Assembly (NCBI RefSeq): GCF_000316575.1
Contig: NC_019682.1
Location: 4,710,001-4,774,000, forward strand
DNA length: 64,000 nucleotides
DNA from: Calothrix sp. PCC 7507
Lineage (GTDB): Bacteria > Cyanobacteriota > Cyanobacteriia > Cyanobacteriales > Nostocaceae
Reading direction: 5' to 3'
Of the stretch, positions 33,587 to 43,300 are shown in pieces. Numbering within the stretch: the first letter of the stretch is position 1; the number at the start of each line of letters is the position of its first letter. The position numbers and the translations under genes are program-made. The notes beneath the pieces are model-generated. The model was not told where the DNA came from, searched no databases, and saw nothing but the letters and a program-made list of their open reading frames with translations.

Positions 33587-34621
33587 TTACTCGTGCAATG
33601 TAGCGATCGCTGTCGAGGTGCAACAAGGAGCATTTTCTTCAAACCTCAGTTTTGAGCTGATGATGTAGTCTTCATCAATCTCAAATGCTAGCCAGTGTCT
33701 TTGCAAGGTTTCTGCAACCCGACCTGTCATATTAGAGCCAGCGAAAGGTTCTAAAACAATATCTCCTGGTTCTGTACAAAGGTTGATGATAAACTCAGGT
33801 AAGGCTTGAGGGAATCTTGCCGGATGTGGCTTAAAACCTTCTTCTTTACAACGTCGTTGATAATAATCGTTGGAAGCGGTATTTGATGCCGAAATCAGAT
33901 TGACTGGTTGAACTAAATCTTCTGATAAATTTTCTTGCATAAGAGTTGGCTGACCTATTTCTCCTTTGTCTGTACTACAACGTCCATCAATAATATTCGG
34001 AGGGATAGAGCCTCCTCTATCCTTACCAAATTTATCGGAAATATCATGACCAGATGGTCTGATTTTAGGCTTATATCCATTCTTAAGAAGGTTTTTCATT
34101 GCATTGCTATAAGGCTTTAAAACTCTTCTATTATTAGCTTTAGGATGAGGTTCTTTTGACAACCACCAAACTGTATTTACCGAATCTTTGACTCTTTCTC
34201 TACGAACTGTCACCCATTCCGCCGGTGTAGGAAGTTTAGCTGGATTATACCAATACAATTCTTGTGCCAGATAAAACCCAAGTCCGCCTTTTTCTTTTGC
34301 TTTGCACAGAGAAACAACTAACTCAAAGTGGTAAAGAGAACGAACAGGAATTCCTTTGATCCAACTGCCACCAACATCAATAACCAATGAGCCAGTTGGT
34401 TTAAGAATACGGTAAAATTGTGTAGCAAAATCTTTAAACCATTCCACATATTCATCGGCATCAACGTTTCCGTACTCTTTTTTACGAACAAGCGCAAATG
34501 GTGGAGATGTACAAATTAGGTCGATACTTTCGTTGGGAATATCAGCTATTAATTCTAGGCTGTTTCCTAAATAAGTAGCACCAAATTTTGTTTCATAGTA
34601 AGGATTACAATTCAGTCTCAT
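33587..34621 (-). CDS. Site-specific DNA methyltransferase, beta class (N4-cytosine or N6-adenine)
   Basis: A 344-residue methyltransferase. The catalytic motif IV is TSPPFAL (38-44) near the N-terminus and the SAM-binding motif I is EPFAGSNMTG (291-300) near the C-terminus. This order defines beta-class amino-methyltransferases; TSPP is most common in N4-cytosine enzymes. No restriction endonuclease lies beside it, so it appears to be an orphan. Cyanobacteria carry several such orphan enzymes that methylate HIP1-related or GGCC sites; which site is modified here cannot be read from the sequence. Confidence 0.88.
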   Translation of the reverse strand: MRLNCNPYYETKFGATYLGNSLELIADIPNESIDLICTSPPFALVRKKEYGNVDADEYVEWFKDFATQFYRILKPTGSLVIDVGGSWIKGIPVRSLYHFELVVSLCKAKEKGGLGFYLAQELYWYNPAKLPTPAEWVTVRRERVKDSVNTVWWLSKEPHPKANNRRVLKPYSNAMKNLLKNGYKPKIRPSGHDISDKFGKDRGGSIPPNIIDGRCSTDKGEIGQPTLMQENLSEDLVQPVNLISASNTASNDYYQRRCKEEGFKPHPARFPQALPEFIINLCTEPGDIVLEPFAGSNMTGRVAETLQRHWLAFEIDEDYIISSKLRFEENAPCCTSTAIATLHE

Positions 34622-35005
34622 ATCAACTTTTTTAGTACAAAATTACTTTATACCAAGATAGCATTATCCATGAAAGCATAAATTTTCCCATTCTTAGCTT
34701 TCACACCAAAAGCATTTTTTACTTTTTAGCTAATTGCTATATTTCGTCTCACTATTCAGCAAAATCGAACATATTGCTTCTCAGAAGATGTTTGTAAAGT
34801 CTGAGAAGGTATAATTTTGTCATTCTGACTGGAGCGTAGCGTAAGGTAGAATCTAGGTTTTGGTGCATACTGAGATATTACCCTGCTCTAAGTCTAACGC
34901 CTACACTCCGCTGCGTACCCTGCTCTAAGGCTAGCGCCTACAAAGACCCTTTTAAAACATCCTCTCAACATAGCCTGACATCTCTTAAATTAGCAACGCT
35001 CATCT
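34622..35005. other. Repeat-rich gene-free stretch
   Basis: Holds a TTGTCATTCTGACTGGAGCG repeat (related to 61700-61830) and two copies of CTGCTCTAAG.CTA.CGCCTACA (34881-34950). Upstream of the methyltransferase start (34622-34700) it is A+T-rich. No gene is seen. Confidence 0.5.
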
Positions 35006-35878
35006 TTAATAAAGGGCTTTGACATAATTAGTCAACTCAAACCCATTCATATTTAAAGCCTTACGTACTTGCTCACTCAAAAGTGCTGCAAGTTCTACCT
35101 CTCCGGCCCCTTCTGGACCATTCAATGGTTCGCCTTCCTCTATCAGTGCGGGATGGGAATAAATCTCCACAAAATCAGCCTGAATTTGTGGTATGAGACT
35201 GAGCAAATATTCCTCATTCATATTACTTGTTTGCAATAAACCGTAGACTCGGTCAGCAAAACTAATGCCATGAGCTTTCAGTAAATGCTCACCATAACGG
35301 CGCAAGCCACCAAACACAAACGACCAGACTAGCTTCGTCAGCAAATTACGACGGTCGAGCTTCAAGGACATCCCCAGTTCTTCGGCTGGTAAACGGATCA
35401 CCTTGATATCAAACTCCTGCGCTAATTCTACTAAGATACGTAAAACCACTGGATGGGTATGTAAATGTAAATGCCCGTCTACATGGGAAAGGGGCAATCC
35501 CAGATTACGGAATTTTTTTAATTGGGCGCGGATTTCTCGCCACAGTTCGTCACGGGCTGCAGGATGGAATTGGTAACTTAACCCTGCTTGCAGGGGACTG
35601 TTGGAGAAGTTACCCAAGGAGTCAACTAAATGGGGAATCTGGGAAGGTGGTAAGGCCGACTGACCACATACCAACACTAGATGCAAACCGACAGCCAGAT
35701 TAGGGTGAGTATTAGCCAAAGCGATCGCCTCTTCAACAGCATCACCCGTTACCATCAGACTAGTGCTAGTTAGCACACCTTGTTCATGTGCTTGGATAAT
35801 CGCTTGATTCACACCGTGGGAAAAACCGAAGTCATCGCCATTAATGATGGCGAAGCGAGGATGTGGGGAATTGGGCAT
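35006..35878 (-). CDS. hpnK: Hopanoid biosynthesis protein HpnK (YdjC/ChbG-like deacetylase)
   Basis: A 290-residue metal-dependent deacetylase. It shows IINGDDFGFSHGVNQAI (metal-binding Asp pair), VGLHLVLVCG and HVDGHLHLHTHPVV (metal-binding His). The HpnK-specific length and end (SEQVRKALNMNGFELTNY) fit. In Burkholderia the enzyme removes acetate from BHT-N-acetylglucosamine made by HpnI, giving BHT-glucosamine, the substrate of HpnJ. hpnJ lies immediately upstream on the same strand, separated by a heptamer repeat block, so they are probably co-transcribed. Confidence 0.9.
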   Translation of the reverse strand: MPNSPHPRFAIINGDDFGFSHGVNQAIIQAHEQGVLTSTSLMVTGDAVEEAIALANTHPNLAVGLHLVLVCGQSALPPSQIPHLVDSLGNFSNSPLQAGLSYQFHPAARDELWREIRAQLKKFRNLGLPLSHVDGHLHLHTHPVVLRILVELAQEFDIKVIRLPAEELGMSLKLDRRNLLTKLVWSFVFGGLRRYGEHLLKAHGISFADRVYGLLQTSNMNEEYLLSLIPQIQADFVEIYSHPALIEEGEPLNGPEGAGEVELAALLSEQVRKALNMNGFELTNYVKALY

Positions 35879-35882
35879 GGGA

Positions 35883-35965
35883 TATCAGTGACTTGTACTG
35901 AGCGCAGTCGAAGTATCAGTTATCAGTGATCAGTTATCAGTGAATAAACTGATCACTGACTCTAG
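35883..35965. repeat. Heptamer repeats between hpnJ and hpnK
   Basis: ATCAGTT/ATCAGTG copies flank an inverted copy of the dispersed motif (CTTGTACTGAGCGCAGTCGA) also found in the split allophanate hydrolase gene. Confidence 0.85.
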
Positions 35966-35971
35966 CGCCTA

Positions 35972-37429
35972 TTAGACACCTACGGTTTGACTGGATTTGG
36001 CATTTGCAGCAGACTGGGTGCGGCGTTCTTTCAAGTAAGAGAAGAACTCACCGCCCTCGCGCAGGCGACGGACTAACATCTGGCGATCGCCCAGCATTTC
36101 CCGCACAATGGGGATAATCGCTTTGGGGCGGAAGTAAAATTTACGATACATCCGCTCAACTGCATCCTCAATCGCTGCACTAGAAAGATGGGGATATTGC
36201 AATGTCGAGGTTTGAATCCCAGAGTTAGCGACTAATGCGTGGTCTGTAAACCAGCCGTTGTCCTTGGCTTGTGCATACAATTCTGTACCAGGATAAGGCG
36301 CAGCAATGGAAACCTGAATTGTATGGGGACTGAGTTCGCAGGCGAAGCGAATTGTCTCCTCTACAGTTTCCTGGGTTTCCACAGGTAGACCAATAATAAA
36401 AGTACCGTGAACAGTAATACCCAGTTTGTGGCAATTTTTCATAAATTCCCGCGCCACTTCTAGCTTGATGCCTTTCTTAATGCGGTTGAGAATATCTTGA
36501 TTACCTGATTCAAACCCAACTAGCAGCAAGCGCAAACCATTATCACGTAAGGTTTTTAGGGTATCATAATCTAAGTTGGCGCGGGCATTGCAACTCCAAG
36601 TTAGATTGAGTCGCTTCATATGTTCACTGATTGCGATCGCCCGATGTTTATCAATGGTGAAAGTATCATCATCAAACATATATTCCCGCACTTTGTCGCC
36701 AAAAATCGCTTTGGCTTCCTCCATCTCCCGTCCCACCGCTTCCGGGCTTTTATGACGGTAGAGATGACCACCAATTGTCTGCGGCCATAGGCAGAAGGTA
36801 CATTTTGCCGGACAACCACGCCCAGTGTAAAAGGAAATGTAGGGGTGTAATAGGTAGCCAATGAAATATTTGGTGATATCCAAGTCACGGGCGTAAGTGG
36901 GGAGGACGCTAGGCATAGCATCCCAGTCATGAATTAGGGGACGTTCTTCATTGTGACGGATATTTGAGTTATCGCGATAACTCAAACCTGTGATTTCCGC
37001 CAGCGGTTTCCCTTCTGCTACTTCCTTGCAGGTATAGTCGAATTCGTTACGACAGACAAAATCAATCACTGGGTGATCCCGCAGCGTCTCCTCTGGCAAA
37101 ACTGCTACATGGGCCCCTACAAAACCAATTTGGACATCTGGATTTTGGGCTTTTATCGCTTCAGCACACTTGACATCATTAGTCAATGAAGGTGTGCTAG
37201 TGTGCATGATCACCAATTCGTAATCCTTGGCAATTTTCAGCACATCTTCCACAGTTTGACCATGTGGTGGCGCATCCACCAGTTTGCTACCCGGTACAAG
37301 GGCAGCAGGTTGAGCCAACCATGTAGGATACCAAAATGATGTAATTTCGCGTTTAGCTTGGTATCGTGAACCAGCACCACCATCAAACCCGTCAAATGAT
37401 GGAGGGCTGAGGAACAGAGTTTTCTTCAC
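35972..37429 (-). CDS. hpnJ: Hopanoid B12-binding radical SAM protein HpnJ
   Basis: A 485-residue enzyme. The N-terminal cobalamin-binding-like Rossmann region (about 40-160, ELVIMHTSTPSLTNDVKCAE, IGFVGAHVAVLPEETL) is followed by a radical SAM core with GRGCPAKCTFC (CxxxCxxC for the 4Fe-4S cluster), YMFDDDTFT and LLVGFESGNQDIL. HpnJ converts BHT-glucosamine to the BHT cyclitol ether in bacteria where it was studied. The start is GTG at 37429 with AGGAGAG nine bases upstream. B12 dependence would tie this enzyme to the cobalamin import genes at 19-27 kb; that link is inferred. Confidence 0.93.
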   Translation of the reverse strand: MKKTLFLSPPSFDGFDGGAGSRYQAKREITSFWYPTWLAQPAALVPGSKLVDAPPHGQTVEDVLKIAKDYELVIMHTSTPSLTNDVKCAEAIKAQNPDVQIGFVGAHVAVLPEETLRDHPVIDFVCRNEFDYTCKEVAEGKPLAEITGLSYRDNSNIRHNEERPLIHDWDAMPSVLPTYARDLDITKYFIGYLLHPYISFYTGRGCPAKCTFCLWPQTIGGHLYRHKSPEAVGREMEEAKAIFGDKVREYMFDDDTFTIDKHRAIAISEHMKRLNLTWSCNARANLDYDTLKTLRDNGLRLLLVGFESGNQDILNRIKKGIKLEVAREFMKNCHKLGITVHGTFIIGLPVETQETVEETIRFACELSPHTIQVSIAAPYPGTELYAQAKDNGWFTDHALVANSGIQTSTLQYPHLSSAAIEDAVERMYRKFYFRPKAIIPIVREMLGDRQMLVRRLREGGEFFSYLKERRTQSAANAKSSQTVGV

Positions 37430-37442
37430 TAATCTCTCCTTT

Positions 37443-37500
37443 TGGGGATTGGGAAATAGGGGATTGGGGATTGGGGATTGGGGAATAGGGGATTGATTAT
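37443..37500. repeat. GGGGATT heptamer tandem repeats
   Basis: About seven degenerate copies of GGGGATT/GGGAATA lie between the squalene-synthase-like gene and hpnJ. They are the complement type of the AATCCCC repeats at 63760-63786. Confidence 0.85.
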
Positions 37501-37534
37501 TTTGTCTCCCTTATCTCCCTCATCCCCGGTATCA

Positions 37535-38365
37535 CTAACTAGCCTTCATGCTTGCACCAATCAGCTGTTGGATGAGTGCCAAGACATCACGACGGCTGAG
37601 TTTTTCTTTACCATTAGCTAAGGCGTCAAGAGTGCCATGTGCCAAGGTTAACGGGATTTGACAAAAATCCAAAGCAGGGCCAGTAGGGAGAGTATTGGTG
37701 TAAGCATTTGCCAACAAAAGATTGCGACGTGCGTATTCATGCATATCAGCCGCACTCCAACCATCTGGAAAGAATTTTACCCCCCGTTTCAAATCTTCGG
37801 TATGGTTACGGAGGATATTCACTGCTTGTAAGCCTCGACCGAACCCAATTGCTTGAGTCCGGTTAGATTGTGTTCCATCATACCAAGCCCATAAATCCGA
37901 GAGCAACAATCCCACCGCACCTGCCACCCCGAAAGTATAACGATCTAAATCTGACTCTGTCTGAATTTTCCAGTTTTTTTCTGCCCAGTCAGCCATTCGG
38001 TCTGCCATTGCTGCTGTTGCATCCCAAATTCGAGGGGCGATCGCCTCTGGTGCCAATATTGACCATTCTCTAATTCTCAGGGTAACTTCTGCTAAAGTAT
38101 TCTCGTGCCCGTTAAATCCCAAGGAGAAAGCATCAACTGCAAAGCCATCAACACCTGCTTGTAACGTCAAGCTAATTGTTCGTAACAGCTTCACTTTAGT
38201 TCGATTATCCAGTGCTGGATGATCTTCAATTTCATCAATAGCTCGCATACACAAGTATGCTGATGCGACTGCCTCTTGTAATCCTGGCGGTAAAATGCTA
38301 ATCGGAATATAAAAAGTTCTACTAGTATCTTTCAGGATTTGCAGTGCATCCCTACGTAAATTCAT
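37535..38365 (-). CDS. Squalene/phytoene synthase family protein of the hopanoid cluster
   Basis: A 276-residue trans-prenyl synthase. The first Asp-rich motif is AIDEIEDHP (DxxED). The second reads NILRNHTEDLKRG, where most family members have NxxRDxxED, so the first Asp is Asn. Also seen: YTFGVAGAVGLLLSDLW. The enzyme should condense two farnesyl diphosphates (squalene or presqualene diphosphate) to supply hopanoid synthesis; it is the first gene of the strand that continues with hpnJ and hpnK. The ATG at 38365 has a good GAGGAG box; an upstream ATG at 38398 lies before that box and is not used. The HpnC/HpnD assignment is open. Confidence 0.82.
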   Translation of the reverse strand: MNLRRDALQILKDTSRTFYIPISILPPGLQEAVASAYLCMRAIDEIEDHPALDNRTKVKLLRTISLTLQAGVDGFAVDAFSLGFNGHENTLAEVTLRIREWSILAPEAIAPRIWDATAAMADRMADWAEKNWKIQTESDLDRYTFGVAGAVGLLLSDLWAWYDGTQSNRTQAIGFGRGLQAVNILRNHTEDLKRGVKFFPDGWSAADMHEYARRNLLLANAYTNTLPTGPALDFCQIPLTLAHGTLDALANGKEKLSRRDVLALIQQLIGASMKAS

Positions 38366-39323
38366 ATTGTCACTCCTCTCTTGATTTTCACACCACATGA
38401 AGTTAGCAGTTTTCTGATGATACTGGATATAGTTTTTACTAAACCTTAAAAACTGTAGATGCGCTAGTATGTCATCGAAAAATTAATGGTTTTAGGTATC
38501 ACAATTAACAAAAATCTCACATTAATCAATGTTTAGTCTAGTACATGAGGGTTTAGTGACAAAAATGTCTAGTGTATGGCTCGGATATAGCTATCATAAA
38601 CTTTTCAGGTAAATATAACCGATTATGTTAAAATTTTGCTGATTAGCTAAAAAACTCTCCATTAGGGAAAAGACAATTCTAGAGAGTTTAATTTCCATAG
38701 TCTCAGTTAAGCTGACTAGGAAACTATAGCTAATGTGTTCTTAGAGACAATTAAGTCATATCTGCATAGTCAGTAAAAACCACAATAGGCTTCAGTTAAG
38801 ACCAAAAAATTTAAATCGCGTAGGTTGGGGAGCCACTCACGTAGGCGGCTTTGCCTACCTGTAGCAGCTAGCGTTGAAGTGGCGTTTGAGGAATATAGAC
38901 GCGGAGCGGCTTAAGGCGGGGTAAGCCAAAGTTTCTAGATATTTGTGCGGTTTCACTCGATTATCTTTAACTGAACTGTAAGCGTAAGCCTTGAACAACA
39001 TTAAAGTCACTGTCTCTAACTCTTCTATACAGAGACTTTATCTATCAGAAAACTAGGTAAGTTGGTTTGAGGAATAAAATCCAACAATTACCGTTTAATG
39101 TTAGGTTTAACTTCTTTCAAACTAACCTACAAATATTCTTAAATTAACCAAATTATTACAGCAGTTTTCAACTTGGTGAGGTAAAGATAATTGTCAGGGA
39201 TAACAGTAATTTACACCTAGGTCTGTACTTCATTTATCTGAGATCAATTTAAAAAAAGAAGGCGACAGATGGAACGAGCAGAAGCTTATAAAGTAGCTCT
39301 CTGACAATCCAAAATCTGTCTTT
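38366..39323. other. First half of a 2-kb gene-free region
   Basis: Upstream promoter region of the hopanoid genes. It includes an A+T-rich stretch to 38800, a repeat patch (38816-38940, AGCCACTCACGTAGGCGG..., TAGCAGCTAGCGTTGAAGTG) and a possible minigene at 39269: ATG GAA CGA GCA... with AGAAGG upstream, which stops after 11 codons (MERAEAYKVAL) exactly where repeats begin. This may be the truncated start of a lost gene. Confidence 0.45.
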
Positions 39324-39360
39324 GAAAGTCTGAGCGCCGGAAGCCGGCGCTCAGACTTTC
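39324..39360. repeat. Perfect 17-bp hairpin
   Basis: GAAAGTCTGAGCGCCGG and CCGGCGCTCAGACTTTC are perfect arms with loop AAG, flanked on both sides by AATCCAAAATCT-like words. It is too long and too symmetrical for a typical terminator and is not next to a gene; probably a mobile palindrome. Confidence 0.8.
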
Positions 39361-39454
39361 CGCAAAATCTAAAATCCAAAATGGTATGAGAAATGGTTGA
39401 CCCTTAGAAATAAAAAAGAGTGAGATTTGCCCACTCAAAAAAATATTTTTGAGT

Positions 39455-39622
39455 CTATAGGATTTTTCTGAAATACACGTAGTAGGGTGGGCAATGCCCA
39501 CCAAAACCATGATACGGTGGGCATTGCCCAACGCCAGTTGCTCCACTTGGGGAAACCCCATCGCTCTTAGCGTCTCCCCTACAGATGCTGAGATTTTTTC
39601 AATAATCAAATCGGATTCCTAT
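39455..39622. repeat. MITE-like element with ATAGGA...TGAAA ends
   Basis: The left end is CTATAGGATTTTTCTGAAAT. The right end, complemented, is ATAGGAATCCGATTTGATTA. Inside are GGTGGGCAATGCCCACC and GGGCATTGCCCAACGCC palindromes. Same family as 23321-23500. A further single end lies at 39725-39760, with GTGCGTTAGCG/AACGCACCCTAC palindromes between, so the area looks like nested insertions. Confidence 0.7.
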
Positions 39623-39990
39623 TTGAATTCTGAACAGATACGTAGGGTGTGTTAGCGACAGCGTAACGCACCATTATCAAGGGTTTGGTGCGTTAGCGTT
39701 TCGCATAACGCACCCTACGAATACCTACTTGTATTCAAAAATCAAATTGGATTCCTATATCAAATTAACTTTAGACTTCTTGTAGAACTAAGAGCAAAGT
39801 TAAAGGTATTGAATTTATCTTGATTTCTTTACCCAGAAAAATGCAAAAGCCACTTTTGTAATCTTGTCTTTACTACTTTTTATCCACAGGTGCAAGACCA
39901 CGAATCGCAGGGTCGTTGATCAGCTTTCCCTGGATACAGCGGTTCTCGGTCGAATGCAACACTTCGGCTGCGCTCAGTGACATACAATCG

Positions 39991-40027
39991 AGGGCGGGAA
40001 ACCCCGCCCCTTGTATCTTAAATAGAA
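39991..40027. mobile_element. Remnant of a second IS110 left end on the target palindrome
   Basis: CCCCGCCCCT (40002-40011) is followed by TGTATCTTAAATAGAA (40012-40027), identical to the left junction of the IS110 element at 7275-7300. Beyond 40027 the two loci diverge and no recombinase follows. Uninserted copies of the palindrome (17464, 30085) diverge exactly after CCCCT, so the shared 16 bases belong to the element, not to the palindrome. Confidence 0.65.
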
Positions 40028-40327
40028 TTTAGGGGCTTTCTCGGTAAAATGATTGTGGCAATTGGTGAAGGGAGAATGAACACCACCATAAAATTTCGAT
40101 TGTGATGAGAAATAACTACATATCTAGGAATTTTTAAATATGCATAAAGATAGATTTTTCAGGAGATTTTATTTTCGATTCTCAATTTAAAATCAAAAAA
40201 TATGCATATAGATAGATGAAAAAAAAACCAAGTATGAGTAACATAGGCTACTAGACATTTCTCCAATTAACCCGTAATCGATACTGAACATTACCACGCT
40301 ATTACAGATGCGGTTACAGAAATCTCA

Positions 40328-43300
40328 ATGTTAAAAGTCAACCGCTTATGGCTGCGAAATATACAGCCAATCCATGTACATTCACTAGTAGTAACGGTTG
40401 CAAGTTGGCTTGTCATTCTGGTCGGGATCTCGGTACTACTTGGTTGGTGTTTTGAGATCGAATTTCTCAAAAACGGTTTCTATGCTAGTAACGTGACAAT
40501 GAAAGCCAATTCGGGATTGTGCTTTGTACTGTCTGGTATATCGCTGTGGCTGTTACAAAACGCAGGGAGTCAGAGGCGTATTTTGGGGTTGGGGCAAAAT
40601 GGAGCAAGCAAAGAAAAAAAGAATTATCCTCGTCAAAGTGTTCTCTACTTCAAGCTGGCGAGGGTGTGTGCATTACTAGTGTTGATCACTGGTTTGCTCA
40701 CATTCAGTCAATATTTATTTGGCTGGAATTTGGGAATTGATGAACTGTTGTTCCGTGACTGGATGCAGGAGAGTGCAATATCATCTCCTGGGCGAATGGG
40801 GCTAAAAACAGCACTGAACTTTATATTTGTCGGCATAGGCTTAGAGCTTCTGGTCAGGAAAAAAAGTCGCCGTAACTATTGGTATGCCCAAATCATTAGT
40901 CTGATGATCGCGTTGATTGCTTTTCAGTCTCTGATTGCCTATGCCTACAAGGTGGAATTAGTTTATGGTTTACTCCCACAGACAACATCAATGGCCTTAC
41001 CCACAGCACTAACCTTTCTAGTATTGTGTATTGGTATGCTGTGGACGCATCCCCACCAAGGATTAATGCGGGTAGTCACAAGTGATAGTTACGGGGGCTT
41101 GTTTGCTAGGAGGTTGTTGCTGGCAGCGATCGCAGTACCATTTTTAGTAGGGTGGTTAATAGTCAAAGGGCAACAGGCAAAACAATATGATGCAGCATTT
41201 GCCATATCCCTATTTGCGATCGTTTTAATTGTGATCTTCGCCATTGTGGTGTGGCAAAGTGCAGCTGTCGTCGAATGCCTCAGTCGTCAACACGATCGCA
41301 TTCAAGATGCACTCAGAGCTAATGAAGCCAAATTGAGGAGTTTTGTAGATGCTAACATCGTTGGTATTGCCTTTGGCAACGCTGATGGCACTATTCAACA
41401 AGCAAATGATGCATTTTTGAGCATTATTGGTTACACCCAAGAAGATTTAATCGCCGGACAAATTAGCTGGCATCAGCTGACACCACCAGAACAGTTTGAG
41501 CTGGATTGGCAAAAAGTCACCGAAGCCAAAGAAAATGCTAATGGTGCTTGTCTGCCTTATGAGAAAGAATATATTCGCCGGGATGGTAGCCGTGTCCCAG
41601 TTCTCGTAGGTTACGTGCTGCTGGCAGAAAAACGACAAGAAACAGTCACCTTTATTCTAGATTTAAGCGCACAGCAAGCTGCACTGCGCGATCGCCAGCA
41701 AGCAAGAGCAGAAATTGTGCAACTCAACAAAAATCTCCAGCGGCGCGTGGCTGAGTTACAAACCTTACTCGATGTAATTCCCATTGGCATTGGCATTGCC
41801 GAAGATCCTCAATGTCAAAATATCAAAGTCAATCCAGCCTTTGCCAAACAATTGGGAATATCGCCAAATCTTAATGCCTCCTTGAGCGCTCCCATTGATG
41901 AAAGACCGACATTTAAAATTTACCGCGAAGGTAGGGAACTACGACCAGAAGAGTTACCCATGCAGTACTCTGCAGCCGAAGGTGTGGAAGTTCTCGATTT
42001 TGAAATTGATGTCGTTCATGAAAATGGCAAAATTGTCAAAGTATTAGAGTACGTTGCCCCCTTGTTTGATGAGGAAGGTCAAACTAGAGGATGTATCGGT
42101 GCATTTTTAGACATTACGGAACGGAAACAGGCAGAAGAGGTACTACGCAATCAGCAAAAATGGCTGGAAGATGTCCTCAATTTGATGCCAAGGCCATTGT
42201 TGTTTATCGAACCAGCCACGGCAAAAGTCACTTTTGCTAATCGCGCCGCTAACGAATTAGCTGGTGGGGAATTTCCCCGGGGCATACCAGCCGCAGAATA
42301 TCATAAATTTTATTATTACAGCGATGCCAATGGCGATCGCATCCCCAATGACCAAATGCCAGGGGTGCGGGTTGCCCGTGGAGAACGCCTGAATGGGTTA
42401 GAAGTAGACTGGCATACAGTCTGTGGGGTGCGCTCCCTACTGATATTTGCCGATACCCTGCCAGCGATGCATGGTCATCCGGCTACCTGTGTCATGGTAT
42501 TCCAAGAAATTACCAATTTGAAGCAGGCAGAAAAAGCCCTGTCACTGGGTTATAAAAGGTTGCAGATCCTATTTGATACCGCTAGTGAACTCCTTTCCAG
42601 CCAGCATCCTGTAGCACTAATTGACAGCTTATTCCGTAAACTCTCGGAGCAAATAGGTTTAGATGTTTACTTCAACTATTTGGTTGAGGAAAACTCTCAG
42701 TTAATGCATCTAGCTTCCTCCAGGGGCATTTCCCAGGAACAGGCGGCAGAAATTGAGTGGATAGTCTTGGGTCAAGCAATCTGCGGTAGTGCAGCTCTGG
42801 AGCGTCATGCCATTGCTGTAGAAAATGTGCAGCAATCAACTGACCCGAAAACAGAATTAATTCGCACCTTGGGGGTTACGGCTTATTATGCTTACCCATT
42901 GATTGCTCAAGGGCAACTTTTGGGGACTCTTTCCTTTGGCTCTCGCACTCGGACGCGCTTCACTGAGAATCAAAAAGGGATGATGCAGGCAGTTTGTGAC
43001 CAAATTGCGATCGCTATGGAAAGAGCTGGTTTAATTGCCTCTTTGCAGCAGCAAACTGAGGAATTACGAGCAGCCAACCGCATGAAAGATGAATTCCTGG
43101 CGATATTATCCCATGAATTGCGATCGCCCCTCAACGCCATCCTCGGTTGGGCACAGTTGCTGCGATCGCGCAATCTCAGCGAAACTCAGATATCTAAAGC
43201 CTTAGAAACAATTGAGCGCAATGCCAGGACACAAACCCAGTTAGTTGAAGACCTCCTGGATATTTCGCGGATGATTAGAGGCCAGTTGCGTCTCAATGTC

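Noticed and set aside
33367-33642. 91-codon frame overlapping the end of the DNA methyltransferase gene
   Set aside because: It runs through the MITE and overlaps the methyltransferase 3' end in another frame; no protein-like features.
33587-34621. Restriction-modification system
   Set aside because: No endonuclease gene on either side; the enzyme appears to be an orphan methyltransferase.
39286-39609. 107-codon frame in the gene desert
   Set aside because: Built entirely from the hairpin and MITE repeats.
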